This document shows positions 15,721 through 24,335 of a DNA stretch of 60,802 bases, piece after piece (the stretch's first letter is position 1; each line of letters opens with the position of its first letter). The notes beneath the pieces are model-generated. The model was given only the letters and a program-made list of their open reading frames with translations. It searched no databases and was not told where the DNA came from. This DNA comes from Streptomyces sp. MspMP-M5. Lineage in GTDB: Bacteria > Actinomycetota > Actinomycetes > Streptomycetales > Streptomycetaceae. A program made the position numbers and the translations under genes. The stretch lies in NCBI RefSeq assembly GCF_000373585.1, contig NZ_KB891951.1, positions 172,941 to 233,742 on the forward strand. The letters are read 5' to 3'.

Positions 15721-17049
15721 CTACACCTGTCGAACGTATGCGGTGCTGGGCTTCTCGTCGGTCACGACATCGACGCCTTCACCCTGTAGCAAGCCCGCGA
15801 GTTGGCTGTCCAGATCGGCGCCACTGCCGGCCCGCGCACTGACGCCCTGTTGGCCGACCCGGTGCGGAACATGACGTGCCGGCAGGAGATTCCGGCCGTC
15901 CGTAGCCTTCCGGCCCGTGCTGCCGTGCGATGTTGCCCTACCGTCACACCTTCGACGCTGGGGGGCGGCGGCAATCAAGACCTTCCGTTGGCAACTGACG
16001 TCGCCCCTCCCGGCCTTGACACCTTCGACAGGCCGGTCGGGCTTCGGGGTGATGTACCGCTGCTCCTGTCCGTCCTCACCGGTGCGGCGGTGGTTTTTCA
16101 GCCGCGCGCCGAGGAGGAAGGCGGCGCCGCATGCGACGAGCGCACCCACGGCCAGCAGGATGAGATCCCCAGTGTCCTGCTCAGCGGTCGAGCCCTTACC
16201 GACGATCGTGGGTTCGGTCGACTTCGGCGTCGCACGGGTGGGGTTCGTCACCGTTGGGGTGCTGGAAGCCCTGGGGCTCGGATTGCCGGGCGTGGTCGCG
16301 CTGTCCTTTGCGGGCCCGGCGCCCTGTGACACCGTCGGTTTGGGAACGGCAGCGCCCACCGATCCGGTCGTCGGCCTCGGAGCAGTGGAGGCCACCGATC
16401 CGATCGAAGGGCTCGGAGTGGCGGAGGGCGCCGAGTTCGGCGTCGTGATGTCGAAGGACGCCACGACATCGCTTTGGCCGGCGTTCAGGGTGCACGGCGC
16501 ATCGCCCGCCAGTGTCACGGTGCCGCTCGCGTTCTTCGCGAGGAGGTGGAGCGTGAGGCCGCCGGCGGTGACCCTCCCCTTGCCCGGATGACTGAAGGTG
16601 CGCGTGGTCGCGCTGGCGGTTGCCGTGACTTTGAAGGGACCGGATGCCGGGACGCTGGTCGTGGCCATGTGGAAGGGGACCGTGACGTCGAAGCCATTCT
16701 GTGGCGCGGCCACATGGGCCCTCGCGTCCACCGTGCCCCCGAGGGTCTTCATGCCGGCGCCGGCGAGCCACCGGGTGAAACCCGCGCCCACCGTCGCCAC
16801 CGCGTTGACGGTGATGGTCTTGCTGGGCGCGCCGACTGCGACCGAATGCGGGATGTCCGAGTCGACCTCTGCTGTGAATGGCTGGTCGCCGATCATGAGA
16901 GACGAGCACGTATAGCCGAACGTACGAGAAGGCGGTTGCGCGGCAGCCGTTCCGGTTCCGATACCGCCCACCAACCCGCTTGCCGCTGCCGAAGTTGTGG
17001 CGACCGCAAGGATGATCCTCATCCTTGGCCTGCCGCACCTGATGCTCAT
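15721..17049 (-). CDS. Secreted, membrane-anchored DUF6801-type surface protein with an anomalous tail
   Basis: 442 residues from ATG 17049; an internal ATG 27 bases downstream is an alternative. A signal peptide covers about residues 1-37. A domain resembling DUF6801 follows (Y-T-C-S-S-L-M-I-G-D-Q to about residue 195). Then comes a Pro/Thr/Ser-rich stalk and one membrane helix (D-L-I-L-L-A-V-G-A-L-V) with a basic stop-transfer sequence near residue 325. In relatives the protein ends soon after such a helix. Here another 110 residues follow, rich in Arg and Gly and ending D-V-V-T-D-E-K-P-S-T-A-Y-V-R-Q-V, which looks like coding sequence from another gene joined in frame. Function unknown. 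Confidence 0.6.
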   Translation of the reverse strand: MSIRCGRPRMRIILAVATTSAAASGLVGGIGTGTAAAQPPSRTFGYTCSSLMIGDQPFTAEVDSDIPHSVAVGAPSKTITVNAVATVGAGFTRWLAGAGMKTLGGTVDARAHVAAPQNGFDVTVPFHMATTSVPASGPFKVTATASATTRTFSHPGKGRVTAGGLTLHLLAKNASGTVTLAGDAPCTLNAGQSDVVASFDITTPNSAPSATPSPSIGSVASTAPRPTTGSVGAAVPKPTVSQGAGPAKDSATTPGNPSPRASSTPTVTNPTRATPKSTEPTIVGKGSTAEQDTGDLILLAVGALVACGAAFLLGARLKNHRRTGEDGQEQRYITPKPDRPVEGVKAGRGDVSCQRKVLIAAAPQRRRCDGRATSHGSTGRKATDGRNLLPARHVPHRVGQQGVSARAGSGADLDSQLAGLLQGEGVDVVTDEKPSTAYVRQV

Positions 17050-17316
17050 GAGTTAGCCCCCGTCCACTGTTCGGGTGTGCGATGAGAGAACGACTCTCAT
17101 TTCCTGAAGCTCGGCATGCTGCTCAGATCGCGTGCCCCGTGCGGGATCTGCGGCGCCCGGACGATTCCGTCGGCGGGGCAGGTAACGCTACTTGGAAGAC
17201 GCGGCTCAGGCGGCTCTGGTTGCCTGAGGAACGTGGCGCACCGCTCGGCCACGTCCCAAACCACCTTACTGGTGGGCGACTTACAGGAATCCGCTTCACA
17301 GCTGTCTGAACTCCGG

Positions 17317-17445
17317 CCGGCCCGGCTCGACTTCCGCGCCGGCTCGCTGCACGACATCGGCCCCGGGAGGATCGCGGTCTCCGACGACTTCGCCGAGCGG
17401 GCCGGGCTCCAGGTCGGAGCCACCCTCGACGCCGAGTTGGGCAGC
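17317..17445 (+). pseudogene. Fragment of an FtsX/MacB-type ABC permease extracellular domain
   Basis: A short plus-strand stretch encodes L-D-F-R-A-G-S-L-H-D-I-G-P-G-R-I-A-V-S-D followed by A-G-L-Q-V-G-A-T-L. That is the characteristic 'the gain is X; is explicit and has property Y' core of FtsX-family permeases in Streptomyces. Nothing upstream or downstream continues the gene, so this is a 43-codon relic. The surrounding bases 17050-17492 hold no other gene I can support. Confidence 0.45.
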
Positions 17446-17492
17446 GGCGCCATGAGCAGCGACAGCGGGGCACGGCACATACGAGGCTTACG

Positions 17493-18689
17493 CTATGACC
17501 TGCTGAGCTTCACCACATCCCCCGCCGCGTCACCCGCGAGAACGTCGATCCTGGCGCCGCTGTCCGGGTCCGTGAAGTGTTGGCCGGGGGTGTACGCCGC
17601 CAGGTCGAGGGCGGTGCAGCCGGCTTGCGGCCCGGCGGACGGGTGGCCGTTCATGACCCGGACGGGTCCCTCACCGGTTGGGGTCGCGGAGTCGACCCGG
17701 TAGATGAGGACGCCGCGTGAGCACGCGTCCGCGTCGTGGCCCCGGGCCCTGCGGGACTCCGCGACGTACGCCGTCGTCGCCCCGGTGCGCAGTACGGCGA
17801 TCTTGGTGCCGTCGCGCCGTTCCACCGGGGTCAGCCGCACGGTGCGCCGGCCTGGTCCGGCCAGGCAGGCGACCTGGGCGTCACGGGTCCAGCCGAGCTT
17901 CCAGGAGTGCCAGCCCAGGTACTGGGGCGCGGGGCCGGCGATGTTGCCCATGACGTCCCAGCCGCCGACGTACCGGTGGGTGGCGCCGGTGAAGGAGTAC
18001 AGGTCGGGCAGGCCGAAGGTGTGGCCGGTCTCGTGGTCGGCGACCTTGAAGCCCCAGTGCCACAGGTCCTGGCCGAAGGTCACGGCCCACTTGATGCGGG
18101 TGCCGTCGGCGGTCACCCCGGGCGTGCCGGGGTCGTAGAGGTAGGTGGGGGAGAAGGAGATCGCGGAGGCCGCCTTGGTGGGGACGACGTAGACCATGTC
18201 GTAGCGGGAGAAGTCCGCGTACGGGTCGGCGGCGTTGATCGCGTCGCGTACGTACTTCTCGTGGGCCTCGAAGGTCAGGCCGCGCCGGAATCCGTACGAG
18301 TCCGAGGTCGCCGGCATGCGGACCCAGCGGCGCAGTGCGGTGAGGGCGAGGCGCGTGCGCCCGTAGCTGGCCGTGCGCATCCAGTCGGCGGCGGGGGCGA
18401 GTTGCGCCGCGTACGGTGCTGTGGAGCCGGTGGCCCGGGCGTCGGGGAAGTCCACGAACAGCATCAGGACGCGCCTGGTTCCGGTGGCGCGCTGGAACCG
18501 GGTGGGGTCCGTGGCGTGGCCCTCGTCGGTCCATCCGGTCCTGCCGGGCAGCGCGCAGTCGGGGGCGGGGGACGAAGGACGGTGGGTCGGCGGTGGCGCG
18601 GCGCCGTGGGCCGATATGGGGGCGGCGAGGCAGGACGTGAGGGCGAGAGCCGCGGTGACGGCGCGCAGACGTGTGGGGAGGGCGGACAT
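17493..18689 (-). CDS. Secreted M6-type zinc metalloprotease
   Basis: 398 residues with a signal peptide of about 29 residues. The zinc signature H-E-T-G-H-T-F-G-L-P-D-L-Y sits at 219-231 (H-E-x-x-H-x-x-G-x-x-D with a following Tyr), the arrangement seen in M6/immune-inhibitor-A-like enzymes. G-G-W-D-V-M-G-N (about 242-249) supplies the Met-turn. A CAGGAG ribosome site precedes ATG 18689. It ends 37 bases from the FtsX fragment and starts 52 bases after the S33 hydrolase stop, so co-transcription is possible. I infer that it cleaves extracellular proteins to feed the peptide importer at 27587-33368. Confidence 0.85.
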   Translation of the reverse strand: MSALPTRLRAVTAALALTSCLAAPISAHGAAPPPTHRPSSPAPDCALPGRTGWTDEGHATDPTRFQRATGTRRVLMLFVDFPDARATGSTAPYAAQLAPAADWMRTASYGRTRLALTALRRWVRMPATSDSYGFRRGLTFEAHEKYVRDAINAADPYADFSRYDMVYVVPTKAASAISFSPTYLYDPGTPGVTADGTRIKWAVTFGQDLWHWGFKVADHETGHTFGLPDLYSFTGATHRYVGGWDVMGNIAGPAPQYLGWHSWKLGWTRDAQVACLAGPGRRTVRLTPVERRDGTKIAVLRTGATTAYVAESRRARGHDADACSRGVLIYRVDSATPTGEGPVRVMNGHPSAGPQAGCTALDLAAYTPGQHFTDPDSGARIDVLAGDAAGDVVKLSRS

Positions 18690-18741
18690 GTCACTCCTGT
18701 CCTGTGGTGGGTGGGAGGAGGGGCGGTGCGGGACGAGCGGA

Positions 18742-20007
18742 CTACGCGCGTCCGGCGGCCAGGTCCATCAGGCGGGCGAGGACACGGCCGTTGGAGGCGG
18801 TGACGCCGTCGTGCTCCCATTCGTTGGTGACCCAGGCGCGGGTGGCGCCGACTTCCCGCGCGGTGCGCAGCGAGAGTCCCGCGTCGACGTACATGTCGTC
18901 GTGGTAGACGACCGCGGCCAGGGGGACCTGGTTGGCGGCGAGGCGCCGGGGGTCGTAGAGCGGGGGCCAGTCGGTGCGCCGGGCGAGGAGGTCCGCGGCG
19001 TCCGCGAAGGGGCGCAGGCCCTTGATCTCACGGAACATCCAGGGGTAGATCATCTCTCCGGTGAGGAGGAGGGGGTCGGCGTCCTCGGTGAACTCGGGGA
19101 AGTCGGTCAGTGACCGGGCGGCGGCCCAGGCGGTCGGGCCGACCCCCTGGCCGTACAGCGTCTCCTGCATGACGGCATACAGCGGGTTGTCGACGAAGCC
19201 GGTCAGGGACTCGGCCTGGTGGAGGAAGGTGTCGGTCAACTCCCCCTCCGAGTCCAGGGATTCGTCGAGCAGCCAGTGGAGGCGTTCGAAGCCGTCGCCC
19301 ATCCCGAGGACGAGGCCGAGCGTGCGGAGACGGCGGGTGGTGAGGCGGTCGCCGCCGGGCAGCCGGATGTCGTCGGACGTGAGAAGGTCGGCGATCTTGC
19401 GGAGTCGAGCGGCGTCGTCGGGGTAACGGGCGTAGAAGTCGAGGACCCGGTCCCGTACGCGGGGGTAGGTGCGGGCGTAGACGTCGTCCGCGGTCGCGGT
19501 GAGTCCGGGCAGGCCGCCGGTGACGTAGCAGGCCCGCAGGCCGTGGGGGGCCTGGGAGAGATAGGTGAGGGTGAGGAAGCCGCCGTAGCTCTGGCCGAGG
19601 GTCTCCCAGGGCTCGTCGCCGCACAGGTGCCGGCGGATCAGCTCCGCGTCGGCCACGATCGCGTCGGCGCGGAAGTGGGCCAGGTGAGCGGCCAGTTCGG
19701 ACGGAGCGGCGAAGCGGGAGGCCGCTTTGGCGGTGACCGGAGTGGAACGGCCGGTGCCGCGCTGGTCGAGGAGGAGCACCCGATGGGTCTTCAGCGCCTG
19801 GGACAGCCATCCCGGTGATCCCGCCGAAGGGCGGGGTGCCTTGCCGCCGGGGCCGCCCTGCAAGTAGAGCAGCCAGGGCAGTTGGTCCTCGGCGCGGGCC
19901 GGGTCGACGACCTCACGTGCGAACACCTGGAGGGTCGGGCCGTCCGGACGGGAGTGGTCCAGCGGGACGGTGAAGACGTGATCGGTGGTGGCGGGAGCGG
20001 GGTTCAT
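18742..20007 (-). CDS. Alpha/beta-hydrolase, S33 proline iminopeptidase type
   Basis: 421 residues with no signal peptide. The oxyanion motif Q-G-G-P-G-G is at 50-55, D-Q-R-G-T-G-R-S at 81-88, and the nucleophile elbow G-Q-S-Y-G-G has Ser140. The catalytic His lies in W-E-H-D-G near the C terminus. S33 enzymes release N-terminal proline, and some accept hydroxyproline, from peptides. An operator-like site of the hydroxyproline regulon (20057-20068) lies 50 bases upstream, so I infer that it processes imported Pro/Hyp peptides. An AAAGGG ribosome site supports ATG 20007. Confidence 0.85.
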   Translation of the reverse strand: MNPAPATTDHVFTVPLDHSRPDGPTLQVFAREVVDPARAEDQLPWLLYLQGGPGGKAPRPSAGSPGWLSQALKTHRVLLLDQRGTGRSTPVTAKAASRFAAPSELAAHLAHFRADAIVADAELIRRHLCGDEPWETLGQSYGGFLTLTYLSQAPHGLRACYVTGGLPGLTATADDVYARTYPRVRDRVLDFYARYPDDAARLRKIADLLTSDDIRLPGGDRLTTRRLRTLGLVLGMGDGFERLHWLLDESLDSEGELTDTFLHQAESLTGFVDNPLYAVMQETLYGQGVGPTAWAAARSLTDFPEFTEDADPLLLTGEMIYPWMFREIKGLRPFADAADLLARRTDWPPLYDPRRLAANQVPLAAVVYHDDMYVDAGLSLRTAREVGATRAWVTNEWEHDGVTASNGRVLARLMDLAAGRA

Positions 20008-20056
20008 GGCGCCCTTTCACGGTGCGGCACGGCGGGGGACGGAAGCTTTGGTGAGG

Positions 20057-20068
20057 TGTGACATTGCA
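20057..20068. promoter_or_regulatory. Operator-like site A (upstream of S33 hydrolase)
   Basis: Contains tgtgacattgca, matching the motif shared by five intergenic sites in this block (see 20932, 24321, 27421 and 27509). It lies 50 bases upstream of the S33 hydrolase start. Probably bound by the GntR protein encoded at 20169-20894. Confidence 0.6.
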
Positions 20069-20168
20069 TGGGTGCGCACAAGTCAGCGTGCCTCAGCCGA
20101 CTGTTCCCGGGGAGCCCTCGTCCGGGCATAGCGCGGCGTTATGGAGGCCCCTTCGCTGCCTCAGCGCC

Positions 20169-20894
20169 TCAGGAAGAACGCTGCCCGGAGCGCTGCCTCG
20201 CCGCCCCCTTGGTCTCGGCCGGGGCAGAGCTGCCGCCGCCGGCCCACAGGGAGCGGACGTGGCCCAGGTGCCTGGCCATGCACCGCTCGGCCTTCTTCGC
20301 GTCGCCGGCGAGCATCAGGTCGAGGAGTTCCAGGTGTTCCTCGGCCGAGGGGATCAGTTCACCGCGCTCGTCGAGGGCGGTGAGCCCGTACAGGCGGGAA
20401 CGCTTGCGCAGATCGCCGACGGTCTCGACGAGGCGGTCGTTGCCGGAGAGCGCGAGGAGCGAGAGGTGGAACCGCCGGTCGGCCTCCAGATAGCCGATGA
20501 GGTCGTGCTCGCGGGCGGCCCGTACGATCTCCTCGGCAACCGGGCGCAGCGCCTCCAGTTCCTCGCGGGCGGCGGTGCGGGCGACCCGGCCGACCGTGGG
20601 GATCTCGATGAGCGCGCGGATCTCGGTGAACTGGTCGAGGTCGCGCTCGTTGACCTCGGTGACCCGGAAGCCCCGGTTGCGGACGGGCTCGACCAGACCC
20701 TCGCGGGCCAGGTCGAGCATCGCCTCGCGCACGGGGGTGGCCGAGATGCCGAAGTCCTCGGCGAGGACCGGCGCCGAGTACACCATGCCCGGACGCAGTT
20801 CACCGGAGATCAGGGCGGCCCGCAGGGCGTTGCTGACCTGGTCGCGCAGCCGCTCCCGGCCGACGTTGAGGTCGCGGTGCTTCAGGTGCCCCAT
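20169..20894 (-). CDS. GntR-family regulator, FadR/FCD type, of the hydroxyproline block
   Basis: 241 residues from ATG 20894. An N-terminal winged helix spans about residues 13-80 (G-I-S-A-T-P-V-R-E-A-M-L-D-L at 49-62). An all-helical FCD domain follows with the metal/ligand residues D..R..H in E-A-D-R-R-F-H, and later H-L-E-L-L and R-H-L-G-H. FCD regulators usually sense carboxylic acids or amino acids. An operator-like site (20932-20945) lies 38 bases upstream, suggesting autoregulation. It follows the aldehyde dehydrogenase gene on the same strand. Likely effector: hydroxyproline or a pathway intermediate (inference). Confidence 0.87.
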   Translation of the reverse strand: MGHLKHRDLNVGRERLRDQVSNALRAALISGELRPGMVYSAPVLAEDFGISATPVREAMLDLAREGLVEPVRNRGFRVTEVNERDLDQFTEIRALIEIPTVGRVARTAAREELEALRPVAEEIVRAAREHDLIGYLEADRRFHLSLLALSGNDRLVETVGDLRKRSRLYGLTALDERGELIPSAEEHLELLDLMLAGDAKKAERCMARHLGHVRSLWAGGGSSAPAETKGAARQRSGQRSS

Positions 20895-20931
20895 GGCGCT
20901 CGTGGTCCCTTCGGTCTGGTGTGGACCACCG

Positions 20932-20945
20932 TACAATGTCACGTT
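20932..20945. promoter_or_regulatory. Operator-like site B (upstream of the GntR gene)
   Basis: tacaatgtcacgtt is the reverse-strand form of the shared motif. It overlaps the stop codon of the aldehyde dehydrogenase gene and lies 38 bases upstream of the GntR start, fitting autoregulation. Confidence 0.55.
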
Positions 20946-22330
20946 GCCTTCGACGGTGACAGGGTGTAGGTCCGGGTGGAGGTGTAGAACTCCAGCGCCG
21001 CCCGCCCCTGTTCGCGCGGCCCGTGGCTGGATGCCTTGGTGCCGCCGAACGGCAGGTGGAAGTCGACACCGGTGGACGGTGCGTTGATCCGGATCATTCC
21101 GGTGTCGAGCTGGTCCAGACCTCCCAGCGCCACGTCCAGATCGGCGGTGTGGACCGACGTGACCAGGCCGTACGGCACGGAGTTGGTGAGGTGCACGGCA
21201 TGGTCGAGGTCGTCGGCGGGCAGCAGGACGGCGAGCGGACCGAAGATCTCCTCGCGCAGCAGGCGGTGCCCCGCGGGCACCTTCTCGACCAGGGTCGGGG
21301 TCGCGTACCAGCCGGGCCCGTCGGGCACCGTTCCGCCCACCACCGACTGCAGGCCCCGCCAGGCGTCGCCGACCCGGTCGCGGGCCGCTGCGCTGATGAG
21401 CGGCCCGCTCACGGTCGCCGCGTCGGCCGGATCGCCGACGGGTACGGCGTGCAGCGCCGCGGCGAGCGCCTCGCGCAGGGGGGCGAGGGCCGCGCCGACC
21501 GCGATGACGCGGCTGGTGGCGGTGCACTTCTGCCCCGCGTACCCGGCGATGGCGGCGGCGAGCTGGGCCGCCGTGCGTTCGATGTCGGCGTCGGGGAGGA
21601 CGATCGCCGCGTTGAGCCCGCCCATCTCGGCCTGGACCGGGACGCCCCGTTCCGCGGCGGCGCGGGCGACGTCCCGGCCCACGGCGGTGGAGCCGGTGAA
21701 GGAGACGACGTCGGCGGTGGAGACGAGCGCCCGGCCTTCGGTGGCTCCGCCGGGCAGGAGGGTGAACACCCCGTCGGGTAGCTCCTGTTGAACGATCTCG
21801 GTCAGGCGCTGTGCACAGGCGGTGGCCTCGGGGGCGGGCTTGAGGACGACCGCGTTGCCGGCCGCCAGCGCCGGGGCGGCCTTCCAACTGGGGATGGCGA
21901 ACGGGAAGTTCCAGGGCGTGATCAGTCCGGCCACGCCGTGCGGGCGGCGGCGGGTGAGCAGCAGGCCGGGGCCCGCGGCGGTCTCGTGGACGGCGCCGAC
22001 GGGTTCGTAGGGGGCCTGGGCGTAGTACCGCCAGATCGCGACCGTGCGGGCGACTTCGGCCCGGGCCTCGGCGAGCGGTTTGCCCACCTCGCGGACGGCG
22101 AGTGCGGTCAGTTCGGCCGCGGCGGCGTCCAGGGCCGCGGCGACCGCGCCGAGCGCGGCCGAGCGGGCGGCCGCCCCGCCGCGCAGCCAGTCGGGCTGGG
22201 CGGTGCGGGCCCGCTCCACGGCGTCGGCCGCCCCCGGGGCGCCGGGCGCCGGAATACGGAGCAGGACATCGGCGGGATCGGCCGGGTTGTGCGAGGTGAG
22301 GAGGGGGGCGGTGTCGGTGGTGTCGGTCAC
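20939..22330 (-). CDS. Aldehyde dehydrogenase, probable alpha-ketoglutarate semialdehyde dehydrogenase
   Basis: 463 residues from GTG 22330, which overlaps the epimerase stop (GTGA). The NAD(P)-binding and catalytic motifs are complete: T-P-W-N-F-P-F with Asn141, Q-A-E-M-G-G with Glu235, and G-Q-K-C-T with the nucleophile Cys269. The C terminus has F-G-G-T-K-A-S and E-F-Y-T. It would oxidise 2,5-dioxopentanoate to alpha-ketoglutarate, the last step of hydroxyproline breakdown; that substrate is inferred from its neighbours. Confidence 0.87.
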   Translation of the reverse strand: MTDTTDTAPLLTSHNPADPADVLLRIPAPGAPGAADAVERARTAQPDWLRGGAAARSAALGAVAAALDAAAAELTALAVREVGKPLAEARAEVARTVAIWRYYAQAPYEPVGAVHETAAGPGLLLTRRRPHGVAGLITPWNFPFAIPSWKAAPALAAGNAVVLKPAPEATACAQRLTEIVQQELPDGVFTLLPGGATEGRALVSTADVVSFTGSTAVGRDVARAAAERGVPVQAEMGGLNAAIVLPDADIERTAAQLAAAIAGYAGQKCTATSRVIAVGAALAPLREALAAALHAVPVGDPADAATVSGPLISAAARDRVGDAWRGLQSVVGGTVPDGPGWYATPTLVEKVPAGHRLLREEIFGPLAVLLPADDLDHAVHLTNSVPYGLVTSVHTADLDVALGGLDQLDTGMIRINAPSTGVDFHLPFGGTKASSHGPREQGRAALEFYTSTRTYTLSPSKAT

Positions 22331-23331
22331 AGGAGGAAACCTCCGGGGAAGGGGTCGTCCGGGTCGAGGAAGTACTGGGCGGTGCCGGTGATCCAGGCGC
22401 GTCCGGTGACGGTCGGTACGACGGCGGGCAGGGCGCCGACCGTGGTTTCTGCGACCAGACGGCCCGTGAAGCGGGTGCCGATGAAGGATTCGTTGACGAA
22501 GTCGCGGTCCAGGGGGAGTCGGCCGCGGGCGTGCAGCTGGGCCATCCGGGCCGAGGTGCCCGTTCCGCAGGGGGAGCGGTCGAACCAGCCGGGGTGGATG
22601 GCCATCGCGTGCCGCGAGTGGCGGGCGTCGGAGCCGGGAGCGGCGAGGTAGACGTGCTTGACTCCGGTGATCTCCGGCCGCTCGGGGTGCACGGGCCGTT
22701 CCGGCGAGGCGTTGACGGCGTCCATGACGGCGAGTCCGGCGGCCAGCAGGTCGTCCTTGCGGCCGCGGTCGAACGGCAGCCCCAGCGCGTCGAGTTCGAC
22801 GAACGCGTAGAAGTTTCCGCCGAACGCCAGGTCGTAGGCGACCGTGCCGTACCCGGGCACCTCGACCGTGCGGTCCAGGGCGGCGCAGAAGGCGGGGACG
22901 TTGGTGAGGGTGACGGACGTGGCGGCGCCGTCCGCCACCCGTACGTCGACGCTCACCAGCCCCGCCGGAGTGTCGAGCCGGACGGTGGTGACCGGTTCGG
23001 TCACCGGCACCATGCCGGTCTCGACCAGGACGGTGGCGACCCCGATCGTGCCGTGCCCGCACATCGGGAGCAGCCCGGAGACCTCGATGTAGAGGACCCC
23101 GTAGTCGGCGTCGGGGCGGGTGGGCGGCTGGAGAATGGCGCCGCTCATGGCGGCATGACCGCGTGGTTCGTACATCAGGAGCGTCCGGAGGTGGTCCAGG
23201 TGCTCGATGAAGTACGTCCGCCGCTCGGCCATGGTGGTGCCGGGGATCACGCCGACGCCGCCGGTGATCACGCGGGTGGGCATGCCCTCGGTGTGGGAGT
23301 CGACGGCGTGGAAGACATGGCGGGTGCGCAC
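22327..23331 (-). CDS. 4-hydroxyproline 2-epimerase (proline racemase family)
   Basis: 334 residues. Both catalytic cysteines of the two-base racemase/epimerase mechanism are present: Cys91 in L-P-M-C-G-H-G-T and Cys255 in R-S-P-C-G-T-G-T-S-A. The related dehydratases carry Thr at the first position, so this is an epimerase. It converts trans-4-hydroxy-L-proline to cis-4-hydroxy-D-proline. It lies between the deaminase and the aldehyde dehydrogenase in the catabolic operon, supporting hydroxyproline over proline as substrate. Confidence 0.9.
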   Translation of the reverse strand: MRTRHVFHAVDSHTEGMPTRVITGGVGVIPGTTMAERRTYFIEHLDHLRTLLMYEPRGHAAMSGAILQPPTRPDADYGVLYIEVSGLLPMCGHGTIGVATVLVETGMVPVTEPVTTVRLDTPAGLVSVDVRVADGAATSVTLTNVPAFCAALDRTVEVPGYGTVAYDLAFGGNFYAFVELDALGLPFDRGRKDDLLAAGLAVMDAVNASPERPVHPERPEITGVKHVYLAAPGSDARHSRHAMAIHPGWFDRSPCGTGTSARMAQLHARGRLPLDRDFVNESFIGTRFTGRLVAETTVGALPAVVPTVTGRAWITGTAQYFLDPDDPFPGGFLL

Positions 23332-23385
23332 GGGCTTCCCTTCGGTGGACGGGGTGCTCTGGTCGTCGACGAGCGGGTGACGTGG

Positions 23386-24297
23386 TCAGCGGTGACCGTC
23401 GGCGACGGCCTTCTGCGTGGCGGTCCGCACCGCCGCCTCGGTCTGCCCGGTGAGCGGGGAACGCGGCGGGCGGGTGGGTCCGCCGCGCCGCCCGACGATG
23501 TCCATGGACAACTTGATGGACTGCACGAACTCCGTCTTGGAGTCCCAGCGCAGCAAGGGGTGCAGGGACTTGTAGAGCGGGCGGGCCGTGGCCAGGTCGC
23601 CGGCGACGGCGGCGTGGTACAGCGTGGCGCAGCTGGTGGGGAAGGCGTTGGGGTAGCCGGCGATCCAGCCGACGGCGCCGGCCAGGGCGAGTTCGAGCAG
23701 GACGTCGTCGGCGCCGATCAACAGGTCGAGCTCCGGGGCGAGTTCGGCGATCTCGTAGGCCCGGCGGACGTCGCCGGTGAACTCCTTCACGGCGACGATG
23801 CTGCCGTCCCGGTGCAGCCCGGCCAGCGTGCCGGGGGTGAGGTCGACCTTGGTGTCGATGGGGTTGTTGTAGGCGACGACCGGTATCCCGGCGCGGGCGA
23901 CCTCGGCGTAGTGGGCGCGTACGCCCGGCTCGCCGGCCCGGTAGGCGTTCGGGGGCAGCAGCAGCACCGAGCCGCAGCCCTCGTCGGCCGCCTGCTCCGC
24001 CCAGCGCCGGGCTTCGCCGCTGCCGTAGGCGGAGACGCCGGGCATGACCCGCGCCCCGTCGCCCGCCGCCTCGACGGCGGTACGGACGACGCGGGCCCGC
24101 TCCTCGTCGGTGAGGGTCTGGTACTCGCCGAGCGAGCCGTTGGGCACGACGCCGTCGCAGCCGTTGTCGATCAGCCAGCGCACGTGCTCGGCGTAGGCGT
24201 CGTGGTCGACGGAGAGATCGTCCCGCAGGGGAAGGGCGGTGGCGACCATGATTCCGCGCCACGGACGGTCGGGGTTCCAGGTGGTGGAGACGGTCAT
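23386..24297 (-). CDS. DapA-family lyase, probable 1-pyrroline-4-hydroxy-2-carboxylate deaminase
   Basis: 303 residues from ATG 24297. The class I aldolase barrel has the Schiff-base Lys171 in I-V-A-V-K-E-F-T-G and the proton-relay Tyr143 in V-V-A-Y-N-N-P. The N-terminal motif is N-G-S-L-G-E-Y, close to the usual G-T-T-G-E. In hydroxyproline pathways this family deaminates and dehydrates 1-pyrroline-4-hydroxy-2-carboxylate to alpha-ketoglutarate semialdehyde. An operator-like site lies 24 bases upstream, so the gene may have its own regulated promoter. Confidence 0.85.
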   Translation of the reverse strand: MTVSTTWNPDRPWRGIMVATALPLRDDLSVDHDAYAEHVRWLIDNGCDGVVPNGSLGEYQTLTDEERARVVRTAVEAAGDGARVMPGVSAYGSGEARRWAEQAADEGCGSVLLLPPNAYRAGEPGVRAHYAEVARAGIPVVAYNNPIDTKVDLTPGTLAGLHRDGSIVAVKEFTGDVRRAYEIAELAPELDLLIGADDVLLELALAGAVGWIAGYPNAFPTSCATLYHAAVAGDLATARPLYKSLHPLLRWDSKTEFVQSIKLSMDIVGRRGGPTRPPRSPLTGQTEAAVRTATQKAVADGHR

Positions 24298-24320
24298 GTG
24301 AACGAAACACCTCTCTATGG

Positions 24321-24335
24321 AATGTGACATTTTAC
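24321..24335. promoter_or_regulatory. Operator-like site C (upstream of the deaminase gene)
   Basis: aatgtgacattttac carries the common core TGTGACATT. It overlaps the TAA stop of the FAD subunit gene and sits just upstream of the DapA-family gene. Confidence 0.6.

Noticed and set aside
20939..24310. Single minus-strand frame of 1123 codons
   Set aside because: Only the part from GTG 22330 to 20939 is a real protein (aldehyde dehydrogenase); the rest runs through the epimerase and deaminase genes in the wrong frame.
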